The notes beneath the pieces were generated by a model. It had not been told where the DNA came from. It saw nothing but the letters and a program-made list of their open reading frames with translations, and made no database searches. From Ignelater luminosus (lineage: Eukaryota; Arthropoda; Insecta; Coleoptera; Elateridae): a stretch of 64,000 bases of DNA. The stretch lies in contig VTPC01090933.1 of the NCBI GenBank assembly GCA_011009095.1, positions 20,361-84,360 of the forward strand, in the 5' to 3' direction. A program made the translations under genes and the position numbers. Shown one piece after another: positions 26,001-38,000 of this stretch (position 1 is its first letter; each line of letters opens with the position of its first letter).

Positions 26001-29000
26001 AGCCCCAAGCGACTTCTTTTTGTTCCCTCATCTAAAAATTGCGCTCGGAGGACAAATATTTTCGTCAAATAAAGAGGCAATCACCTTCGTGAACAATTAT
26101 TTTGCAGAGAAAAATGCCGAGTACTATTTGGACGGGTTACAGAGATGGGAGCATCGCTGGGAGAAGTGTGTAGAGTTACAAGGAGACTATGTTGAAAAAT
26201 AAAAAAAAATTTTCAGAAAAAATGTCTTGTATCTTTGTTAGGTCGAAAACTTTTCAGACCGCCCTCGTAGAATCTCTCTTTCAAAGTTCATCTTGTAATG
26301 TCTGTTGGATGCGCTTATAACTTTTAGTCATTCTGACGTACTTGTACAAAAAGAGCAAGTTAATATTCTTTGTTGTTCTACCCTTATGTATTTGTGCCTT
26401 GTTTAAGAAGAACTAGAAACTTGAGTCGAGTCGAAGAAAAATTATACTGAACGTCAAGTATCATGACAGTCTAGTTGACAACTGCTGAACCGAGTTGTTC
26501 TCGTGAAGTCTCGATTATGCCAAAGTTTAAAACATACAAGCTAACTAATTGTTTTTTAGTGCTTTATTTAGAAAGAAATCCAAATAAAAACTTAGTTTTG
26601 CATTTTTCGATCTCCCTGTGTAAAACAATATTTGCAATGAAAATCTTAATAATCATTTCTGAACACTGGAAATCACAATCTTTATGTTTAAAAATGAATT
26701 TCCACCTTAAAGTTTGACTTCACTAGTCTTATACTAATTGTAAGTAATTTTCGCGATATCTTTATGTAAAAACAATTTCTGTTTGCGTGCTAACTAAAAT
26801 AAGTATTAAAGACAATTAATAATAAAAAAGACAGTCAATATCCACAAAATAAAGAACAATACACAGTTTTTACCGCAAGTCTATTATAAAAATTCCACTG
26901 TGTGGTTTTACTAAACCAGAAAGAAATAAAATCCTACTAATTTTGTTACTCATAACAAAAGGGATTATTTAAATTTTAAAATAGGATTAACCTAAATATT
27001 TCAACGGCACAATAATCTACCTAACTCCGCACAGAAAAAAGAATACACACGTTCTCCATTAACGCCTGCAGTAATGCAGGAACAATGTACTTTAACATAA
27101 ATCAATTTTGAAAGTTAAAAATGAGACCATAAACTTCAATAAAAACGTTCATTGAACATTATTTGCTAGATTAACCAAGAAAAATCGTTTTTTCACATAA
27201 CATTTTCGTATTTATTTCAGAGAGCTGGCGATGAAGGTATTCTGGAAGAATTCGAAGGAGAAGGCGATGATGAGCCGTGTTACGGGAAACGTTGCACGGC
27301 CAACGAGCATTGTTGTCCAGGATCGGTGTGCGTTGACGTAGATGGAGGTAAGAAGGAGAGACACTATAGTAACATATATCTATACATAGGAAAGTGTAGG
27401 ATAGGATAATGGACGATGCCATTATTGGCAGCCTTTTTCTCGAGCATGTTCTAGAGAAAATGGACAGACAAATGTTACTATCGTTGAGTGCAAAGATAAA
27501 GTGGAAATCTATAGAAATTTCCTGGTTAGCTCTTTCATATACGGTGTGGTTTTCTATTTTAGATTTTTCTTTTATTCTTTTGAAATTTAGCTTGTTAGGA
27601 AACGTTTTCAATTTAAATCAAATTATTATTTGCAATAAGAATTTTTAAGCAATACCTCGAAATAATTAGTAACAGTTTAGGTCAATGCAAAATTAAAATT
27701 GGAACATAATTATAATGTGATAACCAGATAGTCATGTTATAAAATGCGGTCACATTTTAAAATCAACCTAAAATTTATATCATTTTATAATTAAACTATT
27801 TCGGTTATTTCAAAATGGTAAAGCTGTAATTAGGTGATAAGAAGCAAAAAATTAGTCACTAGACAGGTTCCTAATATTAATCCATTAACATAATTCTCAT
27901 CACTTTGATTTAATGTCGTTTAGTTCTATCTTAAAATTTTAGTGGAGATACTCTTTTGTGTGATACAAAACGAAAATTATGCTCTTAATTAATTTTAAAT
28001 TGAGCTAGGAGCAAAAGTTCTTGTTTTTATTGTGAAATGCTACAAATATTTTATAAATGTCCCAGTTTTTAGCAATCTAAGCAGATAATATAAATAGTAA
28101 CACACTAACTTAGAGGCGTCCCTCTTTGTTGCATGTGCATAAAAGTGAACAAGTACGTCTTCTATAAAGCGAATGCATAAATCTAGGTCGTTTTGACTTT
28201 ATGGTCTTCCAAAAACCTACAAAGAAAAGTATACCTCTTTGATCAGTTCTTAACGCTATAAATTTTCGTGCATACAAAACTACCTAGATATTTTGTTCAA
28301 AATACTTAAGGATATTGTTCCTTATTTTCGATCCCAAATGGTTGATCCAACAAGTCTCTGAATTTCTCTTTGATTGCGGAAATTTCTTTTCCTCATCCTA
28401 ACAGACTAGTACCATCACTTTTATTAAGCCCAGCACTAGGGTAGATAACATTTTTATCACCTGGCTACGCGATAAGTGCTTTAATTTTTATTTTTAGAAC
28501 ACCAAACGACAAACATTGCAAGATTAAGTTTATTATGGTAATTAAAACCAAAAGTTTCTACTTTAAACGTTTGTTCTAGATACACGAATTATTTAAGGTG
28601 AAAGAACATCAAGTCAAAGCTTGCAGATGCTATGTGGTCTGCAGAAACACACCCGTAGAGACTTATCCTTGAAGGCTGTATAAGTTTTTTCATTGTACTT
28701 ATATAGAGTCTGAGTTATCAATAATTTTCTGTCAACTACCCAGACTGAATTTCCTCAAACAAGTAGACTGTAAGAAAAGTTTTTTCTTACTTACAATTAG
28801 ACTTTTATGCAGAGGATATGCAAATAGCATGTACGGTCTGCGACATTAGTAATGAGAATCGAGAGTGGATTTAAACACAATACAAACTTGAGAGAATAGG
28901 TTCCAGGTCACCGATCGATAATTCCGCAGATAAATGCGTACGTATTATTGGCATGAAGCCTTGTTCTCTCACGTTTGTGTTGTGTTTAAATCCATTCTTG

Positions 29001-32000
29001 AGTCTCACTACTATTGTCGTAGACTGTACGTCTGAGTGGGAAAGACCTTCACATATTTCTACTTATAAAATATTCTTTATTCCATGTTAGCAAAATTATA
29101 TTCAAGATTGAATAGAATTTTGAGAATTTCTACTACGTTAACAATGTATAGTATGTATACTATAATATTGTATAAAACCAAACATGTCATCACACAATGA
29201 TAGAACAATGCTACCAGTTTTTGGTAGAAGACTCATATATTCCTCTGTTTTCCAATGAAAATTAAAAGATTATACGTTTTTTGGAGAGCCGTTTCTCTTA
29301 TAAATGAAACAAGATTATCCCTTAAAATATGCAGAGTGAGTCGGGAGGATCGCACCAAACTCCAGGAGAGTATTGTAAAGGGTTTTCCAATAAGAGGTGT
29401 TATTTTGATATTCAAAGAAAAGTGCCATTTTTTAATATAAATGATCGGATGTTTATTTCATTATAAAGAGGAAGGTATGCCGTTAATAGTGGAAAATAAC
29501 ATCAGGCAAATGACCACCACGACCACGCTTACAGGACAATATCCTTTTCATGAAATTTTCCATAACCAAATCGCAAAGTGGCTGCCCTATGTCCTCGATA
29601 GCCTCACGAATTCCATCTTTGAGGTCTTGAATCGACGCTGGGCTGTTGGCGTAGACCTTCTCTTTCACGTGGCCCCAAAGAAAGAAGTCGCAAGGTGTTA
29701 AATCACAAGATCTCGGTGGCCAATTGTGATCACCTCTTCGAGAGATAACACGGTCCGGAAACTTTTTCCGTAAAAGATCAATGGTTTCGTTGCTTGTGTG
29801 GCACGTAGCGCCGTCTTGTTGAAAGTAAACGTTGTCCAGATCAATACCATCCAATTCCGGCCATAAAAAATCGTTAATCGTCTCTCGATAGCGCAATCCA
29901 GTCACCGTAACTGTTGCTCCAGCCTCATTTTCGAAAAAGTAAGGTCCAATGACTCAGCCGGACCATAAACCGCACCAAACAGTCACACGTTGAGGATAGA
30001 GAGACTTTTCAACAATAACTCTTGGATTTTCTGAGCCCCAGATCCGACAATTTTGCTTGTTGACGAAGCCACCGAGGTGGAAATGGGCCTCATCACTCAA
30101 GATGATTTTTCGATGGAATTCTGGATCATTTTCATGCATTTCAACGACCCAATCAGCAGACTTTATAAGCCTTAAGACCCAAATCTTTATGCAAAATACG
30201 GTGTAATGACGTTTGTGGAATGGCTAATTCCAAAGAACGACGAGGAATGGACAAACCTGGGTTTTCTTTAACACTTTCGGCTACAACAGCAATATTCTCG
30301 GCTGTTCTTGAGCGACGTGCACGGGTTTTATTCTTCACATCACTAACTTGTCCCAAGAGCTCGAATTTTTTCACCAATTTCTGTATTGCGGTCCGACAAG
30401 GTGCTTCACGGTGACCCAAAAATGTTCGAGTTTTACGAACCGTCTCTGCCAAATTTTCACCATTTTTATAGTGAATTTTAATAATTTCAATGCGTTGTTG
30501 AAGCGTGTATCGTTCCATATTTATTAATGGCGTAGTTTCTACTTGTCAAATGTCAAAAAATGATAGCTTCAAAAGTGACATCTACCGAAATAGCGGGCTA
30601 TTCAAAATAACACCTCTTATTGGAAAACCCTTTACATGTAAAGATAATTTTAAAAAACTAAAATCTTGTCATCCGATTTTTATTTGTTTTCAAGTTATAC
30701 CGTTATTACAAAGTTTTGTATTAATCTAGTGATGTTGTAATAAATGACCCTGATTTTCGTTTGTTTTCCCGTTAATATTTGTTCTCATACTTATTATTGT
30801 CAGTGTATTGTCAAAGTGATTTACGTTTACAGTTTGTACGAGTAAAAGTGTTACAAAATGCCACCCACTTATTCAAATCTTGAATATGCAAATATGGTGT
30901 TTGTTTATGGTTTTTGTAATGGGAATGCTACAGCTGCTGTTGAAGAATATCGTCAACGGTTTCCGCGCCAGAGAACTCCGGATAAAAACGTATTTATCAT
31001 AGTTTTCAACTAACTATGCGAGACGGGATGGCTTTCCAGTGCTAACATAACATCTTAACAAGCTACTCGACAAGGTTTAGAAGAAGTAGAAAATATTCTG
31101 GCTTTAGTAGAAGATGATCCAATAACCAGCTCACGAAGAATTGCTACTCAATCGGGCATTCATCAAACAAGAGTAATTAATACAGTCCACGAGCAAGGCT
31201 TATATCCATACCATCTACAGCGTGTACAGTCGGAAGATTATGCAATTTTGTCGGTTGATAAATAACAATGGTCGTGTTGTATTGCACATACTTTTTACCG
31301 ATAAAGCAACATTCACCCGTGACGGCGTTAATAATAGTCCCAACTCCCATGTATGGTCCGACGAAAGTCCCACGCAACAACTAATTTTCACAGAAGTTTT
31401 TGGTATACGTGTGATGTGGTATGGTCAACAGTTATTTAATTGGCCTTTTTATGCTGTGAATCGCCTCACAGAAGAGCATTACTTAAATTTTTTACAAAAT
31501 GAATTACAAGAACAACTAAAGGACGTTCCACTAAACATCAGAATGCAAACGTATTATCAGCAAGATGGAGCTTCTGCACATTTTGCTCGTCAGGTCAGGC
31601 AACATTTGGACGAAAGGTTTCCAGGGCGTTGGATTGGTCGCGGAGGTCCTACTAGTTGGCCTCCAAGATCTCCAGACCTCACACCATTAGACTATTGTTT
31701 ATGGGGCTGGTGCAAAGATAAAGTATACAAAGTTAAAGTCGACACTCGGGATGCACTAATTCAACGCAACCGATATCAAAAAGAGACATGAAGCAATCAG
31801 GAATGGAACAGGTGCTCTTTTCAGACAAAACAGAAAATGTTTAGAGGCCAATGGCAGTATTTTTAAAAACTTATTACAGAAACGCTATAATTAAAATTTA
31901 ATCAATGTTAAGATAGGAAAATTTGTAATAACGCTATAACTTAAAAAAAATGAAAATTGGATAACAACATTTCAGGTTTTTTATTATTTTTACATATACA

Positions 32001-35000
32001 ATACACTCCTGGAGTTTGATACGATTCTCCCGACTCCCCTGTACACAATGTGTCCAAGATAAGGATGCACAGCATGGGAATCTTGGAAACGATACAGGAT
32101 CGGTTAAATGGGATGAAAATTGGCTATTTATAGGACCTTTTTGTTGGCATTTGCAAAATTTAGACGTCTTGGATAGTTTCTCAGATATTTAAAAAAAAGT
32201 AGATTTCTCGATATTCGTTTTTATTTTATTTTTTTTATTTATTTGAAGAGATATCGGAAAACGAAAACCACTTTCCATTGCCACTTTTTGTGCGCCTATT
32301 AAAATACCTGAACAAAATTTCTGTACAACGTTTCGGTCTCTAGTAACCATCATCAACCTCATTTTTTAAAATAGGCGGAAAAACAATTGAAAATTATTTT
32401 GGATAGATCTTGTTGTCACGATTCTAATGATGTAAACGTGATAGGGTTATTTTGGTTTTGTATGCCATAAATGCCCTGGCCTGCACGATCACCTGATCTA
32501 ACACCATTAGATTTTTCCCTCTGGGGTTATATCAAGAATCATGTGCTTAACCAAAATTTTGAAGATGAACAGCAATTATTACAGTTAATCACAGCAGTGT
32601 TCAGCACAAAAAATCAAAACCAAATTAACCCTATCATGTTACATCGCGACAACAAGAGCTATCCAAAACAATTTTCAATTATTTTTCCGCCTATTTAAAA
32701 AAATGAGGTTGATGATGGTTACTCGAAACCGAGACGTTGTACAGGAATTTTGTTAGCGTATTTTAATAAAGCACAAAAAGTGGCAATGGAAAAGTGGTTT
32801 TAGTTTTCCGATATCTCTTCAAATAAAGGAAAGAAAAAATAATAACAAAAATCGAGAAATCTACTTTTTCTTAAATATCTCAGAAACTATCTAAAATATC
32901 TAAATTTTGTAAACGCCAACAAAAAAGTCCTATAAATAGCCAACTTTCATCCCAGCTAATCAATTCTGTATCTCTGACCGTTTTCAAGATCCCCATGCTG
33001 TGCAGTCTTATCTTGGACACACTGTATATCCAGAACACTAAAAGAACGAACAATTTACAAAATCTTTTGAAAAGGAATGAAAACATAAATGTAGGGAAAT
33101 TGTGCAATCTTTCTCGTACTATATTAAAATTTCGTGTTTTTTATTTCCCCAAAGCTCAGAAAAATTACGCAATCACCGGAACGATATTTAAATTGGAAAT
33201 GGCTATAAGAAAGAACGAATGCTGACAATGTTTCACAATTTTTTTTAAGATAACAGAATGGAAATGAAAAAGCATACTGGAAAAAGTAATTACATAAAAT
33301 GCTATCTTTATTTACTGAAATATCCGAAACAACAGGAAAAATGGGAATTTTATCTTCCCGAAACAAGTGAAAAATGAGTTGGAAATTAAAACCAACGCAA
33401 AATTTGTCTTTGCAAAAAAAGTGAAACGTACTAGTTTAATTTTCTATAAGTGTTTGATAGTAGTTAGTAGTTATTAAGGATGGATTTAAAAAATCGATAC
33501 ATATTATCGTAATTGCTACTTAAGTGACAGCTATGATTGATATAAAACTACTCCTTTGTTTAACTTGAGAATGAAGCTGTACAAAGCCATCAGTTTTTTA
33601 GCTCAGACAAATCACAAAAAAACGTTAGACTTAACCAACAGAGTAACATTATTACATATGTGGTTAGTAAGTTGTAAGAGACATCATGGAAATGCTTGAA
33701 GTTAATGTTGAGCGCAAAGCTTCTCCGTGAGTTACATCCCTCGTTAAGCTACAAAAAAATAGAATTGTGTTGTAATTATAGAGAAATAGCCCACTTTGTC
33801 TAATAAGGTATTTTTTAATTCTATTTTGTCCTACAACTCGATTTCAGTGCATCAATTAATATTTATAAGAGAGTTGACAGTTTCTCTTATTAAACATTTT
33901 TAAACTGCGATTTTACTTTTTGCTTACTAAGTATTAACCTACCTAACTCAAATCATGATTTTATACTTTTCGTTATTGCAAATATTTAAGTGCAACTAAC
34001 GAACTAACCCCTGACTAGTGGGAGAAATGAAAGAGCTAAGAAAGGTGAAATTAGACCAACACGAGATTAATACTAACTGTTGGTCTTATAGAAGACACCT
34101 TAAATTAACTAGCGTGTAGAAAATTTCATTCTGATATCTTACATTGTTCTTGAAATATTGGAAAATCAAGAAATTCTAATTGAAATTTTAACATCCTGTT
34201 ACTCGGAAACGGTTGAATTTCGGACCCATGTTTATTTAACTTCTTTTGTTTGCTTTGAACTCTAGAATACTCTCTTAGAGTATAGTGGAATGTTTTCGAA
34301 AACCACTGTATAATAATCTTAATAATATCACGGATTCACAGCAATACTGTATTATACAGGGTGTTAGATGGGAGATGACCTGCACTGGAATCTTTTAAAC
34401 CGTAAGAGATACAAAGTCGTTTAAATGGGCAAACAATTTGCTCATGAGGAGTACATATCGAAACAGTTGCCAAACCGGACCGCTTTCTCATAGCCTACCA
34501 GATATTAAGAACAAACTGACTTCTTCCGAAATCTTAAAATCAGTTTATTTTGAAAACCGCTAAAGGTACGAAAAGATCGTAAAGGAATAACTTGTAGGGT
34601 TTTAAACATAGAATATGATAATTATCCTCAAACGATTGTCAACTGTTTTACATCCGAGATATGGCATTAAGTTGGTAGTTTTTTAATGTAATGAATAGTC
34701 GACATAAACTGTTTTAAAAATCAAAAGCAAACATTCAGTAGTTGATGTAGTCAGGGCCACATAACATGCAATTGTTATCTATCGATAACACACGGACGTT
34801 CTAGAAAATGTTTGGCTACGGCATCAGTAAAACGCCTGTAGTTAAATTAAACTTAAAGATAAGTGTAACATACCTTACATCACTGAAACGAGAAAAGAAT
34901 AAGCTTTCATTTGAGCTGAAAGTCTACTATTCATTACATTAAAAAACTACCAACTTTATGCTATATCTCGGATGTAAAACGGTTAACAATCGTTTGGGGA

Positions 35001-38000
35001 TAATTATCATATTTTACGTATAAAACCCTACAAATTACTCCTTTACGATTTTTTGTACCTTTAGCGCTTTTCAAAATAAACTAAATTTTAAGATTTCGGG
35101 AGGAATCAGTTTTTTCTTAATATCTGGTAGGCTATGAGAAATTGACCCGGTTTGGCAACTGTTTCGATATGTACTCCTCGAGAGCAAATTGTTTGCCCAT
35201 TTAACCGACCTTGTATTTCTTACGGTTTAAAAGATCCCAATGCAGTCCATCTCCCATTTAAATGAAGATGAAAGAATAGAAATACTAATGATAATTGGGT
35301 TTGGGGCAGAAGAAGAACGCATTAAGAAGTTTGTGATCTTTTTAATAATATTCATCCGAATCGACAAATATCACGTTCGCTATAGTTACAAAAACTTTAC
35401 AAAGATATAACAGAAGTGATACAGTCGACAATTTACCAAAAAGTGAAAGGTCGAAAACTGCCACAAATGAAGATGCAGCTCAAGATACAGCAGATATTAC
35501 TTGGTTCCACACATTTGCCCACCATTATGTACTATATTTATATTCGAAATTATCAGGTTAAACTAAGGGATGCAATTATACATTCTGTAATAATGATTTC
35601 AGACATAAACTATTCTTTTTTATTACAACAAAAAACAGAAGAACTGTATCATCGTATCATAAACATTTTTTGTAAACATTATTATGTTACCAACTGCTGA
35701 GACGATAACTTCCATCTAAAACGCAGAGAGATCCTAATAACCGTTGCAAAGATTAATTCAAACGCAGTATATTACTTCCATATCATAACTAAAGCAGTTT
35801 TTAGATGGCTGATCACCATCACTGCTTATTACGATGGAAGCATTCATGAGACCTTTTTGTATAAATTTCCTTTTTATCTTCACACTACATTAAACACAAT
35901 TCTAAATTTGCATTTGTTACACTGAGAATGAATGAATGAATGAATAATTTATCTTTAATCATCAAAAAGTGTTATTAACGACATTCCAACTTTGAATTTG
36001 TTGTTTTTCTTTTATCATCTTGTATGTCGTAACAAATAAATTTTAACCATATGATTTGACAATAATGGAATAGGAAGATACAATAAATATATCAATTGAG
36101 TTCTTAATCAATAATATTTGAAATATTTCGATATTCCCAATATTCCATGGCAAGATTCTGCTGTAATATTTAGCGTTTTTATTGTTGAATCCTCTCTATA
36201 TCATTTGTAACAGCTTTCTACAGTAAAAATGCTGCCATAAATTGTTAATGCACTACACCGATTTCACTTTAATCTGTAAGGTATGTATCAATTGGTAAAC
36301 TTATTAGGAGAAATAATTCCAGCTTTTAAGATTGGCAGCTGATCTAATCGCAGCAATCCTAGTAACTACCCTTAATTCGTGCTGATAATAGAAATACAAA
36401 CTTTAATACAGTCTTTCGTATTTCAGCATTTTCTTAGTAAGCGTTCTTTATAACATTTCTTGAAATGATGCAATCTTTAAAAATGATTTACATATTTCGG
36501 AAAGTCAGAATAATGAATCCTTTAGAAGACAATTTAAAAAACCACTGCAAAGACAATAAAAATTTAAAAAAATCTGATGTGTCTTATCTTTTTAGCATTT
36601 TATTACTATAAAAAATGAAAAATTAATGCAACCTGTATTATCAGGGGAGCAGTTAATTTTAAAATAGTCTTTCGCACACATTTTCTCCACGATCGATCTA
36701 ATAAAAACACACTATACATAAATTATACAATATTATGTAGAGATATTTTCATAGTTTTAATTAGAATTTCCTTGGAAATTTCCTCTTTATCTTTTTTTAA
36801 CCTGAAAGTGGAAGCTTTTATTAAAATTGCTCGGGAGCAGTTAATTCAAAATATGATAGCATAAATTGTTGTCACGCGATGCAAATATAATACTAAACCA
36901 TCCAAACGCAGATACTAAATTCAGGTGAATTTATTTTCTCCCTACCCTTAATTTTCCTATCTCGCTAAGATATAAGTTTTGTGTTTGAAATCCTCTTTTC
37001 AAACTGTTTTGTTTTTCAGTAGTAGGAACCTGCTTATTTGCATACGGTCGAAGAGCCGGAGAATTATGCAGGCGAGACAGCGATTGCGAATCTGGATTAC
37101 TGTGTGCGGAACCTGAATCCGGAGGATCTGCTAGAGTATGCAGACCGCCTGTGAGGCAGGATAAGCAGTATTCCGAACCCTGTAACATGTCCAGCGAATG
37201 CGATATTTCCAGAGGATTATGTTGTCAACTACAACGGCGACATAGACAAGCTCCACGAAAGGTTGGTTATGTCCCATTTACTTCCTTAAATTATCTTATA
37301 GTGGTTTAAGCTGAAACGTATGGTTAACAAAAGGTTTTGCTTGTTCTTGCGGTTTGCACTATTCTTGTTTGCAAATTGTATTACCTATGTTTACACGGCC
37401 CTATTGTATCTATAATTATTATTTCTACTAAGTGCTTGTATAGCTTGAAAGTTGTGTTTGCATGATAATATTGATTGCTTTAAAATTACTCACAAGAATG
37501 TTGAGATATACAATATGAAAAAAAAATTTCGTGCATCCCGCACAACTTTTAACGCAAGCGTGTTTATTTCAAACATAATCCACAATTTATAATTGGATTA
37601 GTTCTTCCCAGTACTGTTAGTTACAGTAGTAGCATTAAGTTCTTGCTTATTTTTCTTTTGATATTTTATCCTTATAAAACGTACTAATTAAGTATACGCA
37701 ATGAAGTGGATAATAGTGTACTATGCATTACCTGCATTATGCAACCTGACATACGTCATAAACAGTTTTTTTGTATATTCTATAGTAATACCACAAGAGA
37801 TCTGGAATTATCGATATTATTACTAGCGCATGTTGCGCATTAACAAAGAGTGTCAGTTTGGCAGTTTTATGTCAAACTGACACGATTTGTTACCGTGCAG
37901 GACGCATAAGTAATACAATCAAGGGATTCCAGATCTCGAGTGATATTTTGCAAGGTTATTTCATGAATTCAAAATAAGAAAGAAAGTAAGAAATTTTATT

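Larger units (their letters stand above)
11076..27220 (+). other. ITG-like: ITG-like intron 1 (about 16.1 kb)
   Basis: Bounded by GTAAG at 11076 and TTTATTTCAG ending at 27220. It contains the hammerhead motif at 15.9-16.0 kb, an AT-rich hairpin, a MITE copy at 22.5 kb, an old diverged duplication near 24 kb and a mariner at 25.15-26.27 kb. The stretches 11.3-15.8, 18.7-22.4 and 26.3-27.2 kb show nothing I can support as a gene. Confidence 0.8.
29332..32041 (+). mobile_element. mariner-like element 3 (DD41D, DUF4817 type), interrupted by element 2
   Basis: Long imperfect inverted termini: the left end (29332 onwards) shares AGTCGGGAG and CAAACTCCAGGAG blocks with the complement of the right end (to 32041). 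The match continues on the far side of the inserted element 2, where CATGTAAAG follows at 30635. Removing the 1257 bp of insert plus duplicated TA leaves about 1453 bp. The right flank is TA (32042-32043); the left flank now reads TG, probably a mutated TA. The transposase lies at 30858-31894. Confidence 0.85.
27348..37019 (+). other. ITG-like: ITG-like intron 2 (about 9.7 kb)
   Basis: Bounded by GTAAG at 27348 and TTTTGTTTTTCAG ending at 37019. Filled largely by transposons: MITE B, the nested mariner block 29.3-33.0 kb and the fold-back at 34.4-35.5 kb. The stretches 27.4-28.8, 33.0-34.3 and 35.5-37.0 kb show no gene. Confidence 0.8.

Noticed and set aside
27171..27611. 146-codon open frame on the - strand over ITG-like exon 2
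   Set aside because: It is the mirror of a real + strand exon with correct splice sites, and its translation has no recognisable motif.
32705..32745. GATGATGGTTACTCGAAACC resembling a hammerhead core
   Set aside because: It lacks the CTGATGA sequence and a pairing stem II, and belongs to the inverted arm of element 4.
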